Shown here in pieces: positions 38,262 through 48,500 of a stretch of DNA of 49,849 bases. Origin of the DNA: Saprospirales bacterium (lineage in GTDB: Bacteria > Bacteroidota > Bacteroidia > Chitinophagales > Saprospiraceae); NCBI GenBank assembly GCA_007695145.1, contig REEI01000102.1, positions 1 through 49,849 on the forward strand, written 5' to 3'. Within the stretch, counting starts at the first letter, position 1. Each line of letters opens with the position of its first letter. The translations under genes and the position numbers were made by a program. Under the pieces are notes generated by a model, which saw only the letters and a program-made list of their open reading frames with translations, had not been told where the DNA came from and searched no databases.

Positions 38262-39164
38262 TGAACCCATTACCTAACCCCAGCCCCAAGATCGAACTAA
38301 GACTTCAGATGTTCCCTCGCTCTATTTCCTTTTAACCTTTACCAAAAAGGAGCTCAATCAATAGTCACTGGATCCGGATTTCCAGCCACTGAGTTAACGA
38401 GTCTAACAAATGACAACCGATGAGTGGAGGGGGATGAAGATATTGGTCATGGTAGAGTGAGGGCGGAGGATTTAATTGTCTGGAATTAATGGGGTTTGAA
38501 GTGAACCTCAGCTTTTGTACTTTCTGGCCAAAGACATAGCAGTTGGTTTGATGTTGATTTTGCAGGTATTGGGCTAGATCCAATGTCCTGAAATCAAGAC
38601 TTGGATCGCTATAGTCCAAGCGCCAATTCCTGTAAGGAGAACTCTTTGGAAGAGGTCCAGAATTGCGCTTTGCATATCCAAAGTCCAGACTGTACTAAAA
38701 TATGGCCAACAACCGGAAAAAAGCTATTTAGGCAGGCTGTAAGATGGGAAAAGATTCAATTTTTTTACAAAATGGTAAATATTCCACCTATTGCGGTAAA
38801 TATTCCACCTTCTTCTGGGTATTGAACCGCTAAATTTGCCCTGTATTTAAAAAGGTCGGTAATCCAATCTCGATTAATTCAGTTTCGGAATTTTCCACTC
38901 ATTACTGAACTATGAATAAGTGATGCCTGCTCAAAAGTTCTCTACTAACTACTATTCTGGTTTTTAAAGGGGTAAAATGGCCGACGGATGATTCGTACTT
39001 GAAGATTGAGTTTGAGGAAAATGATAAGTAGATACAATAGATAACCACTTTGTCTTTTAAAAATTGAGGATGGTTATTTGGATAGTGTGAAAAAATTATG
39101 GAGGAAGGAAAGGTCAAATCTCGGAGACTTGTCATTTCCACCTGAAACAAAAAAAAATTGAAGA
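38262..39164. other. Gene-free 0.9-kb region with short tandem repeat, possibly a decayed element
   Basis: No convincing gene is found on either strand; the two open frames at 38365-38619 and 38601-38825 have no recognisable domain. A 16-bp sequence repeated with 21-bp period lies at 38774-38810. The stretch separates the subunit cluster from the T9SS-sorted protein gene and looks like eroded DNA, perhaps left by a transposon. No -7 box of good quality was found before the gene at 39165. Confidence 0.4.
38774..38810. repeat. Tandem pair GGTAAATATTCCACCT, 21-bp period
   Basis: GGTAAATATTCCACCT occurs at 38774-38789 and again at 38795-38810, separated by five bases. Two or more such direct repeats a few bases apart are typical of the ends of IS21-family elements, but no transposase gene remains nearby. 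Confidence 0.75.
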
Positions 39165-40709
39165 ATGAAAACTTTTATTGCCTTATTGCCCCATTTCGGA
39201 CGAATTTGCCTATTGGTGTTACTATTATTTTGCTGGAGTTGGTCCCTGTCTCTTTATGGCCAAACAACAGAAAGAACTAACTTAGAAATTCCTAATGTCC
39301 ATTATGAAATATTCCAAGAAGGGATGGATCCTGGACTGGAACGCTATGAAAACCAGTTGGTGAGAATGAGAGGTGATTTTTTAGTCAAACTTGATACCAT
39401 CAAACAGTATTCGCCAAGGGATGGGCAAACGGTACTTAGCTTAATGTATGTTTACGAATTTAATGAAAACAACAACAATACTAAACGAGCCACGTTTGGA
39501 ATCAGACCGAATATTGGCTTTACTCAGGTCAATGAGCTGAAGGCACATTACGATCACGATAATTTCCGCATTTCTGATACAATCTACATTTTCGACCTAC
39601 AGGGGATGATGCATCCATCAACCTATAGAGACTATGAATACAACCAGCATGGTCTCGTTACTGAAATTACTACAAGGTCATGGAATGTTAATTCAGGCAT
39701 TTGGAATTTTTCTTTTAAAACCGTAAATGAATACGAGGGTGAGGTATTGACAAAACAATCCTTTTATGAGTTTGATGGATTTACAGGAGAATTTAGTTTG
39801 TGGCAGTTTATCGAATGGGAATATGATGAAGGTTTTTTGACCAGTAGGAATACTTACCTCCTGAATGATGATGACGGCACTTTTGATATTATTTTTAGAA
39901 ACCTCTTTGAGTACAACGATGACGGATTGCTAACAGTTTCTGAGGTCTTTAACCGCTTAAATCCTGAAAACCTGCTAAGGCCGTCGCATCGATTGGAGTT
40001 TTCATTCAATGTCGATGGTTTGGTAGCACTCCAAACTCGTTTACTTCCTGTTTTGCCTCAGACCAATGGTTTAGAATGGAAGTTGAGTGAGCGAGAAGAA
40101 ACGAGCTATACTGTTTTCGGAAAACCTGAGATAACCATTCTCTCTGATTGGATTGAAAATGAGGAAGAATGGGAGGCTATTCAAAGAGTAGAGAACATAT
40201 ATGATCTGCATGAAAATATACTCCATACACGCACCTATTTTCCGAATTTGGCGAATCCGGGTCAATGGTTACTTGACAGAGATGAGGAGTACGAATACAA
40301 TTACGATTTTGAATCGGGCGCATATTTAACTGACCCGGAGTTAGTAGATGCAGGCAGCCATATGATTACATCGATAATCACTCAATTGGTAAATCCAAAC
40401 AGACTGGGCTTCAGAAATGAATATATATACAGTGATATCACGGTGAATACTTCCGATTTCAATGAGAAAAGTGATATAGTCTTATTTCCCAACCCGGTAA
40501 AGGACATTCTTTCCATTCGATTTGAACAAGGGATGCAATTTGATCGGAAAATCAGTATAATGGATATTAAGGGCCGGATTTTTTATCAGAATAATTTCAA
40601 TGGAATCATCGATATCTCCACAGCTCAATGGCCTGCAGGAACATATTCAGTTGTGTTGACAGCTTTCGACGGAACTAAAGTTATTTCCAGGCAATTTGTC
40701 AAACATTAA
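39165..40709 (+). CDS. Secreted protein with T9SS C-terminal sorting domain
   Basis: The 514-residue product has a signal peptide (RICLLVLLLFCWSWSLSLYGQ). Its last 75 residues form a type A T9SS sorting domain: IVLFPNPVKDILSIRF, ISIMDIKGRIFYQNNF, WPAGTYSVVLTAFDGTKVISRQFVKH. The middle part repeats the pattern YEFNENNN / YDEGFLT / YNDDGLLT / EYEYNYDF, a series of short beta units like those in uncharacterised Bacteroidota surface proteins. T9SS would carry it across the outer membrane, then cleave off the sorting domain. I do not recognise the function of the main part. It is followed by a regulator gene 200 bases away. Confidence 0.85.
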   Translation: MKTFIALLPHFGRICLLVLLLFCWSWSLSLYGQTTERTNLEIPNVHYEIFQEGMDPGLERYENQLVRMRGDFLVKLDTIKQYSPRDGQTVLSLMYVYEFNENNNNTKRATFGIRPNIGFTQVNELKAHYDHDNFRISDTIYIFDLQGMMHPSTYRDYEYNQHGLVTEITTRSWNVNSGIWNFSFKTVNEYEGEVLTKQSFYEFDGFTGEFSLWQFIEWEYDEGFLTSRNTYLLNDDDGTFDIIFRNLFEYNDDGLLTVSEVFNRLNPENLLRPSHRLEFSFNVDGLVALQTRLLPVLPQTNGLEWKLSEREETSYTVFGKPEITILSDWIENEEEWEAIQRVENIYDLHENILHTRTYFPNLANPGQWLLDRDEEYEYNYDFESGAYLTDPELVDAGSHMITSIITQLVNPNRLGFRNEYIYSDITVNTSDFNEKSDIVLFPNPVKDILSIRFEQGMQFDRKISIMDIKGRIFYQNNFNGIIDISTAQWPAGTYSVVLTAFDGTKVISRQFVKH

Positions 40710-40905
40710 AAGGCCCAATGAGCAATTTTACTTTTTGTCTGAGGATTCAAGTACCTTAATTGAGTAATTTGGTCGTCTTGCAAAATTCATTTTCTCATGG
40801 AAAGAGAAAGGCGAAACTGGCGTTATTTACTGAGCTCGGATCAGGGATTACTTTTAAACGGTAGTTTCAGGAAAATATACTACTTTTACACCATACAAAA
40901 ATTTT

Positions 40906-43900
40906 GTGAAAGGAGTAGTTTTAGTCATATTACTAGCACTTTTGTCCTGTAATGGATTGTCCGCTAAGAATGATTTTGATGTTCGAATCTTCACAGTAAA
41001 TCAAGGCCTATCTCAAGGTATGGTTTTTGATATGCTGCAATGCAGGGAAGGATATATTTGGGTGGCGACCAAGGGTGGATTGAACAGGTATAATGGGTAC
41101 AGCTTTGATGTTTTTACACCGGATGCTTTTGACCCATTTACACTTGGGGCAAGCGAAATTCGGAAATTATTTGAAGACAGCAAGGGAAGAATATGGATCA
41201 ATCATTTAGAAGGAATAGAAGTTTTTATTCCCGAAGAGGGTCTTTTTTTTCATCTTCCCAAACCGGATTTACCTATTTTTCTCGGATGGGAGAATGATTC
41301 AAGTCCGCTAAGTTTTGCTGAAACCCCTGATGGCTCAATTTGGATTGCCGATTTGCATAGGCTTTGGCGAGTAGAATTGCCGCATGAGGCCCTGGAAAAG
41401 GCCATAAGCATGGGTAACTCTTTCCCGGAATATTCCATTGCCAATTTCGAGCTTTCTTTAGATACGGTCAGCAGGGAATATGTAAAAGTCAAGCATGTTT
41501 TCTTCAGCAATCGGCATGGGTTGATGGTCGGTACATCCAATGGGTTGTATCACCTTGATTACCAAACCGGAATTCCCACTCAAGTCGGGCTACCGGGATT
41601 GTCTTTGAGCATCGCGGGGGAGGATGACTTTGGTACTATATGGTTGAAAGTCAGGACAAATGAAAAGTATAAGTCTGAGCCGTATTTCATTCCAAAAGTG
41701 GATGATTTTTATGCAAGCTCTCAAATCGCCATTTGGGATGGAGAAATGGAAGAAGTTTTTGATCTGACGATCAGACACAACGATTTGATGTTGATAGAGA
41801 GCGGGAATCGCATCTGGCTATTGCAGGGCAATACCCTTAAATTGTGGAATTCTGAAAGTTTGAAACAAGGCAAATCCCCAGAAATAAATTGGGTTTGTAA
41901 GGAGCCCTTTATCCAACCGGACGACTTTATGTTTAAGTCACTAATGTCTGATCGCTCTGGTCTGATTTGGTTGGGCACTCGAGGGTATGGAATTATAAAG
42001 TTCAATCCTCAGAAACCTAAGTTTTCCAGTTTTTTGTCCAATCAAACCCAGCGTTCCGTTTTTGAAGATCCGGAGGGTAGGCTTTATACCTACATAAACC
42101 CACAAAAACTTTACACCAACCCCCGTTTTGAAAAAGCAATTCCCAATCCTTGGCATTTATACCAGGGTGGCCACTATTCTCCCACTGTTTTTGATAAATA
42201 TGGGAATGGATGGGGAAACAATGAGGCCGGCAAGCTCTTTCAAATTGAAATACATACTAATTCCCTCAGACTTTTCGACTGGAGGGGATTTGGGCTTATT
42301 TACACGCAAAAGGGCATGTTGATGAGTGTTAATGAGGAGGGATTGTTGCAATTTGACCCCGAAAAAGAACAGACCAACAGATTCCCATTTCCAGAGCTTC
42401 AAAATTTTGGGGCAAGAGAATCCTATACCAGACAGTTGCATGAATCTGGGGATGGCACCATATGGATATTTGCATTTAGGGGAATAATTAGGGCAACTTT
42501 AAATGGGGATGAATATGATTTCAAAACCTTTCACAATAATCCGGTAGACCGAAACTCCCTATCCAATGATGTAATTCTAACTGTAGCAGACGATCCCCTT
42601 GAACCCCACCGCTTCCTTTGGGTGGGCACTAAGGGAGGCGGACTCAATAGGTTGGACAAAGAGAATGGAGACATTAGGCATTTTACAACTGAAAATGGTT
42701 TGCCTGATAATGTAGTATATGGCTTGCTCCCCGATGGAGCAGGCAACCTTTGGTTGTCTACAAACCGGGGCTTGTGTAGATTTCATGTAAGGGAAGAAAT
42801 CACAAAAAATTTCACCCGGGCCGATGGTTTACAGGACAATGAATTCAATACGGGAAGCTATTTGAAAACCAGCGATGGTCAATTGATTTTCGGTGGTGTA
42901 AATGGCTTGACTGTTTTTCATCCGGACAGTCTCACATTCAATAATCATCAACCCCAAACCCGAATTGTAGGTTTAACCATGGGGAATGTATCCCGGACTC
43001 ATATTATTCCAGATGAAGTCCAACTTTCATATAAACAGAATTTCATTTCTTTTGAATTTGCAGCTCTTGAATTTACCTATCCCAATCAGAATCAATTTCG
43101 CTATCAATTGGTCAAGCGGAATCGTTTTGATAAATATAAACCTGAATCCTGGGTAGAACTCGGGAATAAAAACACCATCCAATTCGCAAACTTGCAGCCT
43201 GGTCGATACACCTTTCAGGTTTTGGGTAGTAATAACGATGGTGTCTGGAGTGAAATCCCCACCACCTTAAATTTCTCAATAAGTCCTCCATGGTGGGCCT
43301 CCTGGTGGGCCTATTCAATCTATGTAGTTCTCCTTGGTGGGGCAGTCCTGACTTTTTATCGCATTCAATTGCGCCGGAATATTGAAAAGCAAGAGTCCAT
43401 TCGGCTCCGTGAATTGGACGAGTTTAAAAACCGGTTTTTCACCAATATAACTCATGAATTTCGTACCCCTCTTACGGTTATACTTGGAACTACTGCCCAA
43501 TTGGCTTCGGATACCAATCAACGAAACTTGGATAAAGACCCCAAAATCACAAGGGGAAAGCTGAACCTTATCCAAAGAAATGGCCAAAATCTCATGAGCC
43601 TCATCAATCAAATACTTGACCTGGCCAAGTTGGAATCCAAAACTCTTAAGATCAATTACATTCAGGGAAATGTCATAACCTACCTTCATTATATTTTTGA
43701 GAGCTTGCATTCTTTGGCATCTGCTCAGGATATAAACATGGAATCAATAATGGAGCATTCAGAGATTTTAATGGATTACGATCCGGAACGATTGCTACAA
43801 ATCATTTACAACCTCCTTTCAAATGCTATAAAGTTTACGCCTTCCGGAGGCATTGTAAGGATGAAGGCAACTTCAGATCAGAACCAACTTACTATTTCGG

Positions 43901-45003
43901 TTGAGGACACTGGAATAGGCATTCCCAAACAGGCATTACCACATGTTTTTGACCGGTTTTTTCAAGTCGAAAATCGATCAGAAGAAGAGAAATTTGGGAA
44001 AAGAAATGAGACAAATGGTACCGGAATTGGATTGTCCATTACGCGAGACCTGGTGGAGGTCATGGGAGGAACAATCTCGGTTTTAAGTCCACTTCCGGAT
44101 GGAAGTCAGGGTTCTTTATTTACGGTTAACCTACCTATTACCAACAACTATCCCTTAATTGAAAGTCCCACTTTTACAAAAAGCGGATCCACTTTGCCCT
44201 CCTATTTTAAAGGCGAACTCAAAGAAAAGGATAAAGACGCACCTGCAATTTTAATAGTGGAGGACAATCAAGATGTATCAGAGTACCTCGCTAATTGTCT
44301 GGGATCAAAATATCGTCTGGATTTTGCCTACAATGGGCGCACCGGAATCGAGAAAGCTATTCATTCAATGCCCGATTTAATTATCAGTGATGTGATGATG
44401 CCGGAAATAGATGGGTTTGAGCTTTGTGACGGGTTGAAAAATGATGAGCGAACCAGCCACATACCCATTGTCTTGCTCACCGCAAAAGCAGGTATTGAGT
44501 CTCGTATTGCAGGTCTTAAGCGAGGGGCCGATGCCTATCTTGCCAAACCCTTCTATGAGGAAGAGCTTATGGTGTGGGTGGAACAATTAATTGCAAGAAG
44601 ACAGATATTAAGGGAACGCTACGCCAACTTGCAAGTGGTGGCCGATAGAGGTAATCTAAAGCCTCATAGTGGAGAATTCGACTTAGAGGATGCTTTTGTG
44701 GCAAAGTTTAAATGCTTACTCGAAGAAAATTATACCAATTCTGAGCTGTCTGTTGAGTTTATTTGTTCAAAAATGAAAATGAGTCGCTCCCAACTTTACC
44801 GCAAGCTCAATGCACTGACTGGTAAGACCGTTATTTCCCACCTCAATACTTTGCGACTTGAAAGGGCAGCTGTTCTGCTTCAAACAGGGAAATTGAATGT
44901 TTCAGAAGTGGCCTATAGGGTTGGATTTAACGACCCAAAGTATTTCGGAAGGCTTTTTTCTGAGACCTATGGGCAAACACCGAGTAATTTTTCTTTCCAA
45001 TAG
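40906..45003 (+). CDS. Hybrid two-component system protein (sensor, kinase, receiver and AraC regulator in one)
   Basis: The 1365-residue product starts at GTG with a signal peptide (VVLVILLALLSCNGLSA). A periplasmic beta-propeller of Reg_prop repeats follows (about 25-700: GYIWVATKGGLNRYNG, GLIWLGTRGYGIIKF, NLWLSTNRGLCRF), then a Y_Y_Y domain (FEFAALEFTYPNQNQFRYQL to LQPGRYTFQVLGSNNDGVWS) and one transmembrane helix (WWAYSIYVVLLGGAVLTFY). Inside the cell are HisKA with His850 (NITHEFRTPL), HATPase, REC with Asp1162 (LIISDVMMPEIDG) and an AraC helix-turn-helix (1277-1364). Such proteins usually control polysaccharide use loci, but no SusC/SusD pair is present here. The adjacent secreted proteins are possible targets. 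Confidence 0.95.
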   Translation: MKGVVLVILLALLSCNGLSAKNDFDVRIFTVNQGLSQGMVFDMLQCREGYIWVATKGGLNRYNGYSFDVFTPDAFDPFTLGASEIRKLFEDSKGRIWINHLEGIEVFIPEEGLFFHLPKPDLPIFLGWENDSSPLSFAETPDGSIWIADLHRLWRVELPHEALEKAISMGNSFPEYSIANFELSLDTVSREYVKVKHVFFSNRHGLMVGTSNGLYHLDYQTGIPTQVGLPGLSLSIAGEDDFGTIWLKVRTNEKYKSEPYFIPKVDDFYASSQIAIWDGEMEEVFDLTIRHNDLMLIESGNRIWLLQGNTLKLWNSESLKQGKSPEINWVCKEPFIQPDDFMFKSLMSDRSGLIWLGTRGYGIIKFNPQKPKFSSFLSNQTQRSVFEDPEGRLYTYINPQKLYTNPRFEKAIPNPWHLYQGGHYSPTVFDKYGNGWGNNEAGKLFQIEIHTNSLRLFDWRGFGLIYTQKGMLMSVNEEGLLQFDPEKEQTNRFPFPELQNFGARESYTRQLHESGDGTIWIFAFRGIIRATLNGDEYDFKTFHNNPVDRNSLSNDVILTVADDPLEPHRFLWVGTKGGGLNRLDKENGDIRHFTTENGLPDNVVYGLLPDGAGNLWLSTNRGLCRFHVREEITKNFTRADGLQDNEFNTGSYLKTSDGQLIFGGVNGLTVFHPDSLTFNNHQPQTRIVGLTMGNVSRTHIIPDEVQLSYKQNFISFEFAALEFTYPNQNQFRYQLVKRNRFDKYKPESWVELGNKNTIQFANLQPGRYTFQVLGSNNDGVWSEIPTTLNFSISPPWWASWWAYSIYVVLLGGAVLTFYRIQLRRNIEKQESIRLRELDEFKNRFFTNITHEFRTPLTVILGTTAQLASDTNQRNLDKDPKITRGKLNLIQRNGQNLMSLINQILDLAKLESKTLKINYIQGNVITYLHYIFESLHSLASAQDINMESIMEHSEILMDYDPERLLQIIYNLLSNAIKFTPSGGIVRMKATSDQNQLTISVEDTGIGIPKQALPHVFDRFFQVENRSEEEKFGKRNETNGTGIGLSITRDLVEVMGGTISVLSPLPDGSQGSLFTVNLPITNNYPLIESPTFTKSGSTLPSYFKGELKEKDKDAPAILIVEDNQDVSEYLANCLGSKYRLDFAYNGRTGIEKAIHSMPDLIISDVMMPEIDGFELCDGLKNDERTSHIPIVLLTAKAGIESRIAGLKRGADAYLAKPFYEEELMVWVEQLIARRQILRERYANLQVVADRGNLKPHSGEFDLEDAFVAKFKCLLEENYTNSELSVEFICSKMKMSRSQLYRKLNALTGKTVISHLNTLRLERAAVLLQTGKLNVSEVAYRVGFNDPKYFGRLFSETYGQTPSNFSFQ

Positions 45004-45566
45004 CTCAATTAAAAACTTCACTTTAATTAATTGAAAATCAACCAAATAAAGGGTGTAGTGTCATTCCTCTCCCCTCCCTGGGAAAATAATCCCCCTTTTT
45101 GGAATTATTCTCCTCCTCCCCTTTATCAATTTGCTCCATCATTGTCATGGATTTGAAAATTCACTGATTACCAATGGCATTTTTTACTCATATCCAATCT
45201 AAGAGATTTAATAGAGAAATTGGAATTCGGTTGCATCAAATTTTACATTTGGTGAACAGTCCAAATACAGCCTATTGGACTGAGCAGATATCTAAAATCG
45301 CCGGATTGAGGAGGTCTGTTTTCAAATCGGGTTTCACTATCGCATGCTGCATTCATTCTGTTTGGCTTTCCGCCCTCAACTGCTATGGATATTCTTGTGA
45401 AAAAAACGCAATCAAACTAAGGCGCTCCAACCATTCTGTGGAGGGCATTTTCCTTCTTCAGCCCTCCCCGTTCGAACTTGATAAGACCGAAAATGCACGA
45501 AGCTTTTAAAATTCCATTCTGAATTAATGGAAAGTCGTCAAAAAAGTCCTTTAAAAATTTACAATT
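45004..45566. other. Intergenic region before the beta-helix gene
   Basis: This 560-base gap contains an open frame at 45174-45509 (111 codons) with no signal peptide, recognisable domain or promoter, which I do not accept. A pyrimidine-rich stretch near 45065-45125 includes two near-complementary pieces (AAATAATCC and GGAATTATT), a weak hairpin that could help end transcription of the upstream regulator. Nothing else is recognised. Confidence 0.45.
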
Positions 45567-48500
45567 ATGCGAGAATTAAGACTCAAAACAAATTCAGGCT
45601 ATTCACTACCTAAACCAGGCAGATTATTATTTTTAGTGGTAGCCATTTTTTCCTTCCTGCAGGAGGTCAATGCGCAAATCTTTGTCAATCATTCGGCCGC
45701 TGGAGCCAATGATGGTAGTTCCTGGGAGGATGCTTATGAAAATCTTCAAGATGCATTAATAGCTGCGAATTCCGGAGATTCCATTTGGGTCGTAGCCGGC
45801 ACCTACAAGCCATCTTCCTGGCCGGCGGGCTGTTCGGGCTGTTCTACAGATCGTGATTTTGTCTTTATGTTGAAGGACGGACTAAGTTTATTTGGTGGTT
45901 TTGCAGGTTTTGAAACCTTACTGAATGAGAGAAACGTAGCAGTCAATGAAACCATATTGAGCGGTGACATTGGAATTGAGGGCGATAACAGCGATAATAC
46001 GTACCATGTTGTATTATCTGTTTTTTCGACCAATAGCCCGATCACCCTTTTGGATGGGTTTACTATTAGGGATGGAAATGCTGATGGTATTGGCACTGTT
46101 ACTTTCAATGGAGGAAGTGCTCCCAGAAACGATGGAGGTGGGGTTTATGTGGATGGCGGTAACAACTTCCTTCGCAACAATACAATCTATAATAATTCAG
46201 CAGCTCAAAATGGAGGAGGTATATCTATTTTCGAGGGAGTCAATGTGATTTCCAATAACGATTTAAATTCCAATGAAGCAGAAAGAGGGGGAGGCATTTA
46301 TACTTCACAAAGTAATACTTCACTTTCTGACAATATCGTAGCCAATAATACAGCAGTTTTGGATGGTGGAGGAATTTATATCTCCTTTGGCAACAACACG
46401 CTGACCAACAACAGCATATATGAAAATCAGGCTGCCAATGGTGCGGGGGTATATCTGTCTTTTGGGAACCAACACTTAAACAGAAATAATATTTCGGGCA
46501 ATTCTGCCTCTTCCGGAGGTGGCGGTATATTTACTTCCCAGGGTGTACATACAATGATAAACAATGCAATTTCAGGTAATACTGTTTCCGGGAATGGGGG
46601 TGGAATTCATGCCTCTTTTAGCAATAATTCCCATACCAATAACACCATTTCCGGGAATAATGCATCTGCAGGCGGCGGATTATACACATTTGGAGGCAGC
46701 AATTCCATCACCAATACTACCATCTGGGGCAATAGCAGTGGATTATTAAACAGTACTGATGTACCAAGTGGACTATCAGTATCAAATTCTATTGTGCAGG
46801 GAGGGTTTACTCCTTGCTTAGCTTGTCCAGGGACTGATGGAGACATAGATCCACTTTTTATCGAAGAAATTGACTTAAATAATTTACCCACTACTTCAGG
46901 TGACTGGCGGCTCCAGGAATGCTCTCCGGCTATTGATGCGGGGGACAACAGTGCGCTAACTGCTGCAGACAGCCTTGATCTGGCCGGTGAACCAAGGGTG
47001 CGCAACGCCACTGGTGGCCCCTCGGCCATAGTGGATATAGGAGCGTATGAATTTCAGGGTACTTTGGGCAATGCCAATACTCTTTACGTTGATTCATCCA
47101 ATACCTCTCCCGGAAACGGACTCAGTTGGGATTGTGCTTTTACGGATTTGCAGCAAGCATTGGATGTTGCCCAACCGGGAGATAGTATTTGGGTGGCTGC
47201 GGGAACTTATTATCCCACCTCCAATTCATTAGATCGCGAAGCCACATTTCAGCTAAGGGATGGTGTGGCCATCTACGGAGGTTTTGCAGGCAATGAATCC
47301 AGTCTAATGGAAAGAGACTGGGAAACCAATGTGACCATTCTCAGCGGGGACATCAATCAATCTAACAGTCTAGACGGAAACAGTTACACCGTAGTGACCG
47401 GATCGGGCACCCACTCCACGGCCATAATTGATGGATTTACCATTACCGGGGGAAATGCAGATGCAACAAGTGGTTCCTTTCTCGACCCCAATCGTTCTGG
47501 TGGAGGTATCTATAACAATGGTGGATCGCCCAGCATCATCAATTGCACTATCAGTGGAAATAGGGCAAATATTGATGGAGGGGGGATTTACAATATGGAA
47601 AATAGCAACCCAACTATTTTTAACAGCACGATCAGCTCCAATCAGGCAATAGCTTTTTGGGGCGGCGGAATTTACAATCAGAATAACAGCAGTCCTACGA
47701 TCACGAACAGCACGATCAGCGGCAATTTGGCCGGAAGTAATGGCGGCGGAATTTACAATAATGCTAACAGCAGTCCAATCATCACGAACAGCACGATCAG
47801 CGGCAATGAGGCTAATTTTGGCGGCGGAATTTACAATTTTTTTAACAGCAGTCCTGCGATTACAAATAGCATCATCTGGAACAATTCAGTCAATGGAAAT
47901 ACATCTACTACTTCAGCTTCGGTTGCAAATGCTTCTAATTCTAATCCTGAATTCAGTTTTAGCCTCATCGGCAATTCAGGTGGAAGTGGCTCAGGATGGG
48001 AAAGTGCTATTGGTACTGACGGATTAAACAACATCGATGCCGATCCCCTCTTTATAGAGGATATTGATCTGGATAGCATCCCCACCACCTCAGGCAACCT
48101 GCGCCTCCAGGCCTGCTCTCCGGCCATAGATTGGGGGGAAAACAGTGCGCTATCTGCTGCAGACAGCCTGGATCTGGCCGGTGAACCAAGGGTGCGCAAC
48201 GCCACTGGAGGCCCCTCGGCAATAGTGGATATGGGCGCCTATGAATTTCAGGGTACTTTGGGCAATGCCAATACTCTTTACGTTGATTCATCCAATACCT
48301 CTCCCGGAAACGGACTCAGTTGGGATTGTGCTTTTACGGATTTGCAGCAAGCATTGGATGTTGCCCAACCGGGAGATAGTATTTGGGTGGCTGCGGGAAC
48401 TTATTATCCCACCTCCAATTCATTAGATCGCGAAGCCACATTTCAGCTAAGGAATGGTGTGGCCATCTACGGTGGTTTTGCAGGTAATGAAAACTCCCTG

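Noticed and set aside
40906-45003. Polysaccharide utilisation locus
   Set aside because: The hybrid regulator is present, but no SusC/SusD pair or glycan-active enzyme lies within the window, so the locus call is not supported.
45174-45509. 111-codon plus-strand frame before the beta-helix gene
   Set aside because: The residue pattern shows no signal peptide, domain or helix periodicity, and no promoter is seen. It is probably chance.
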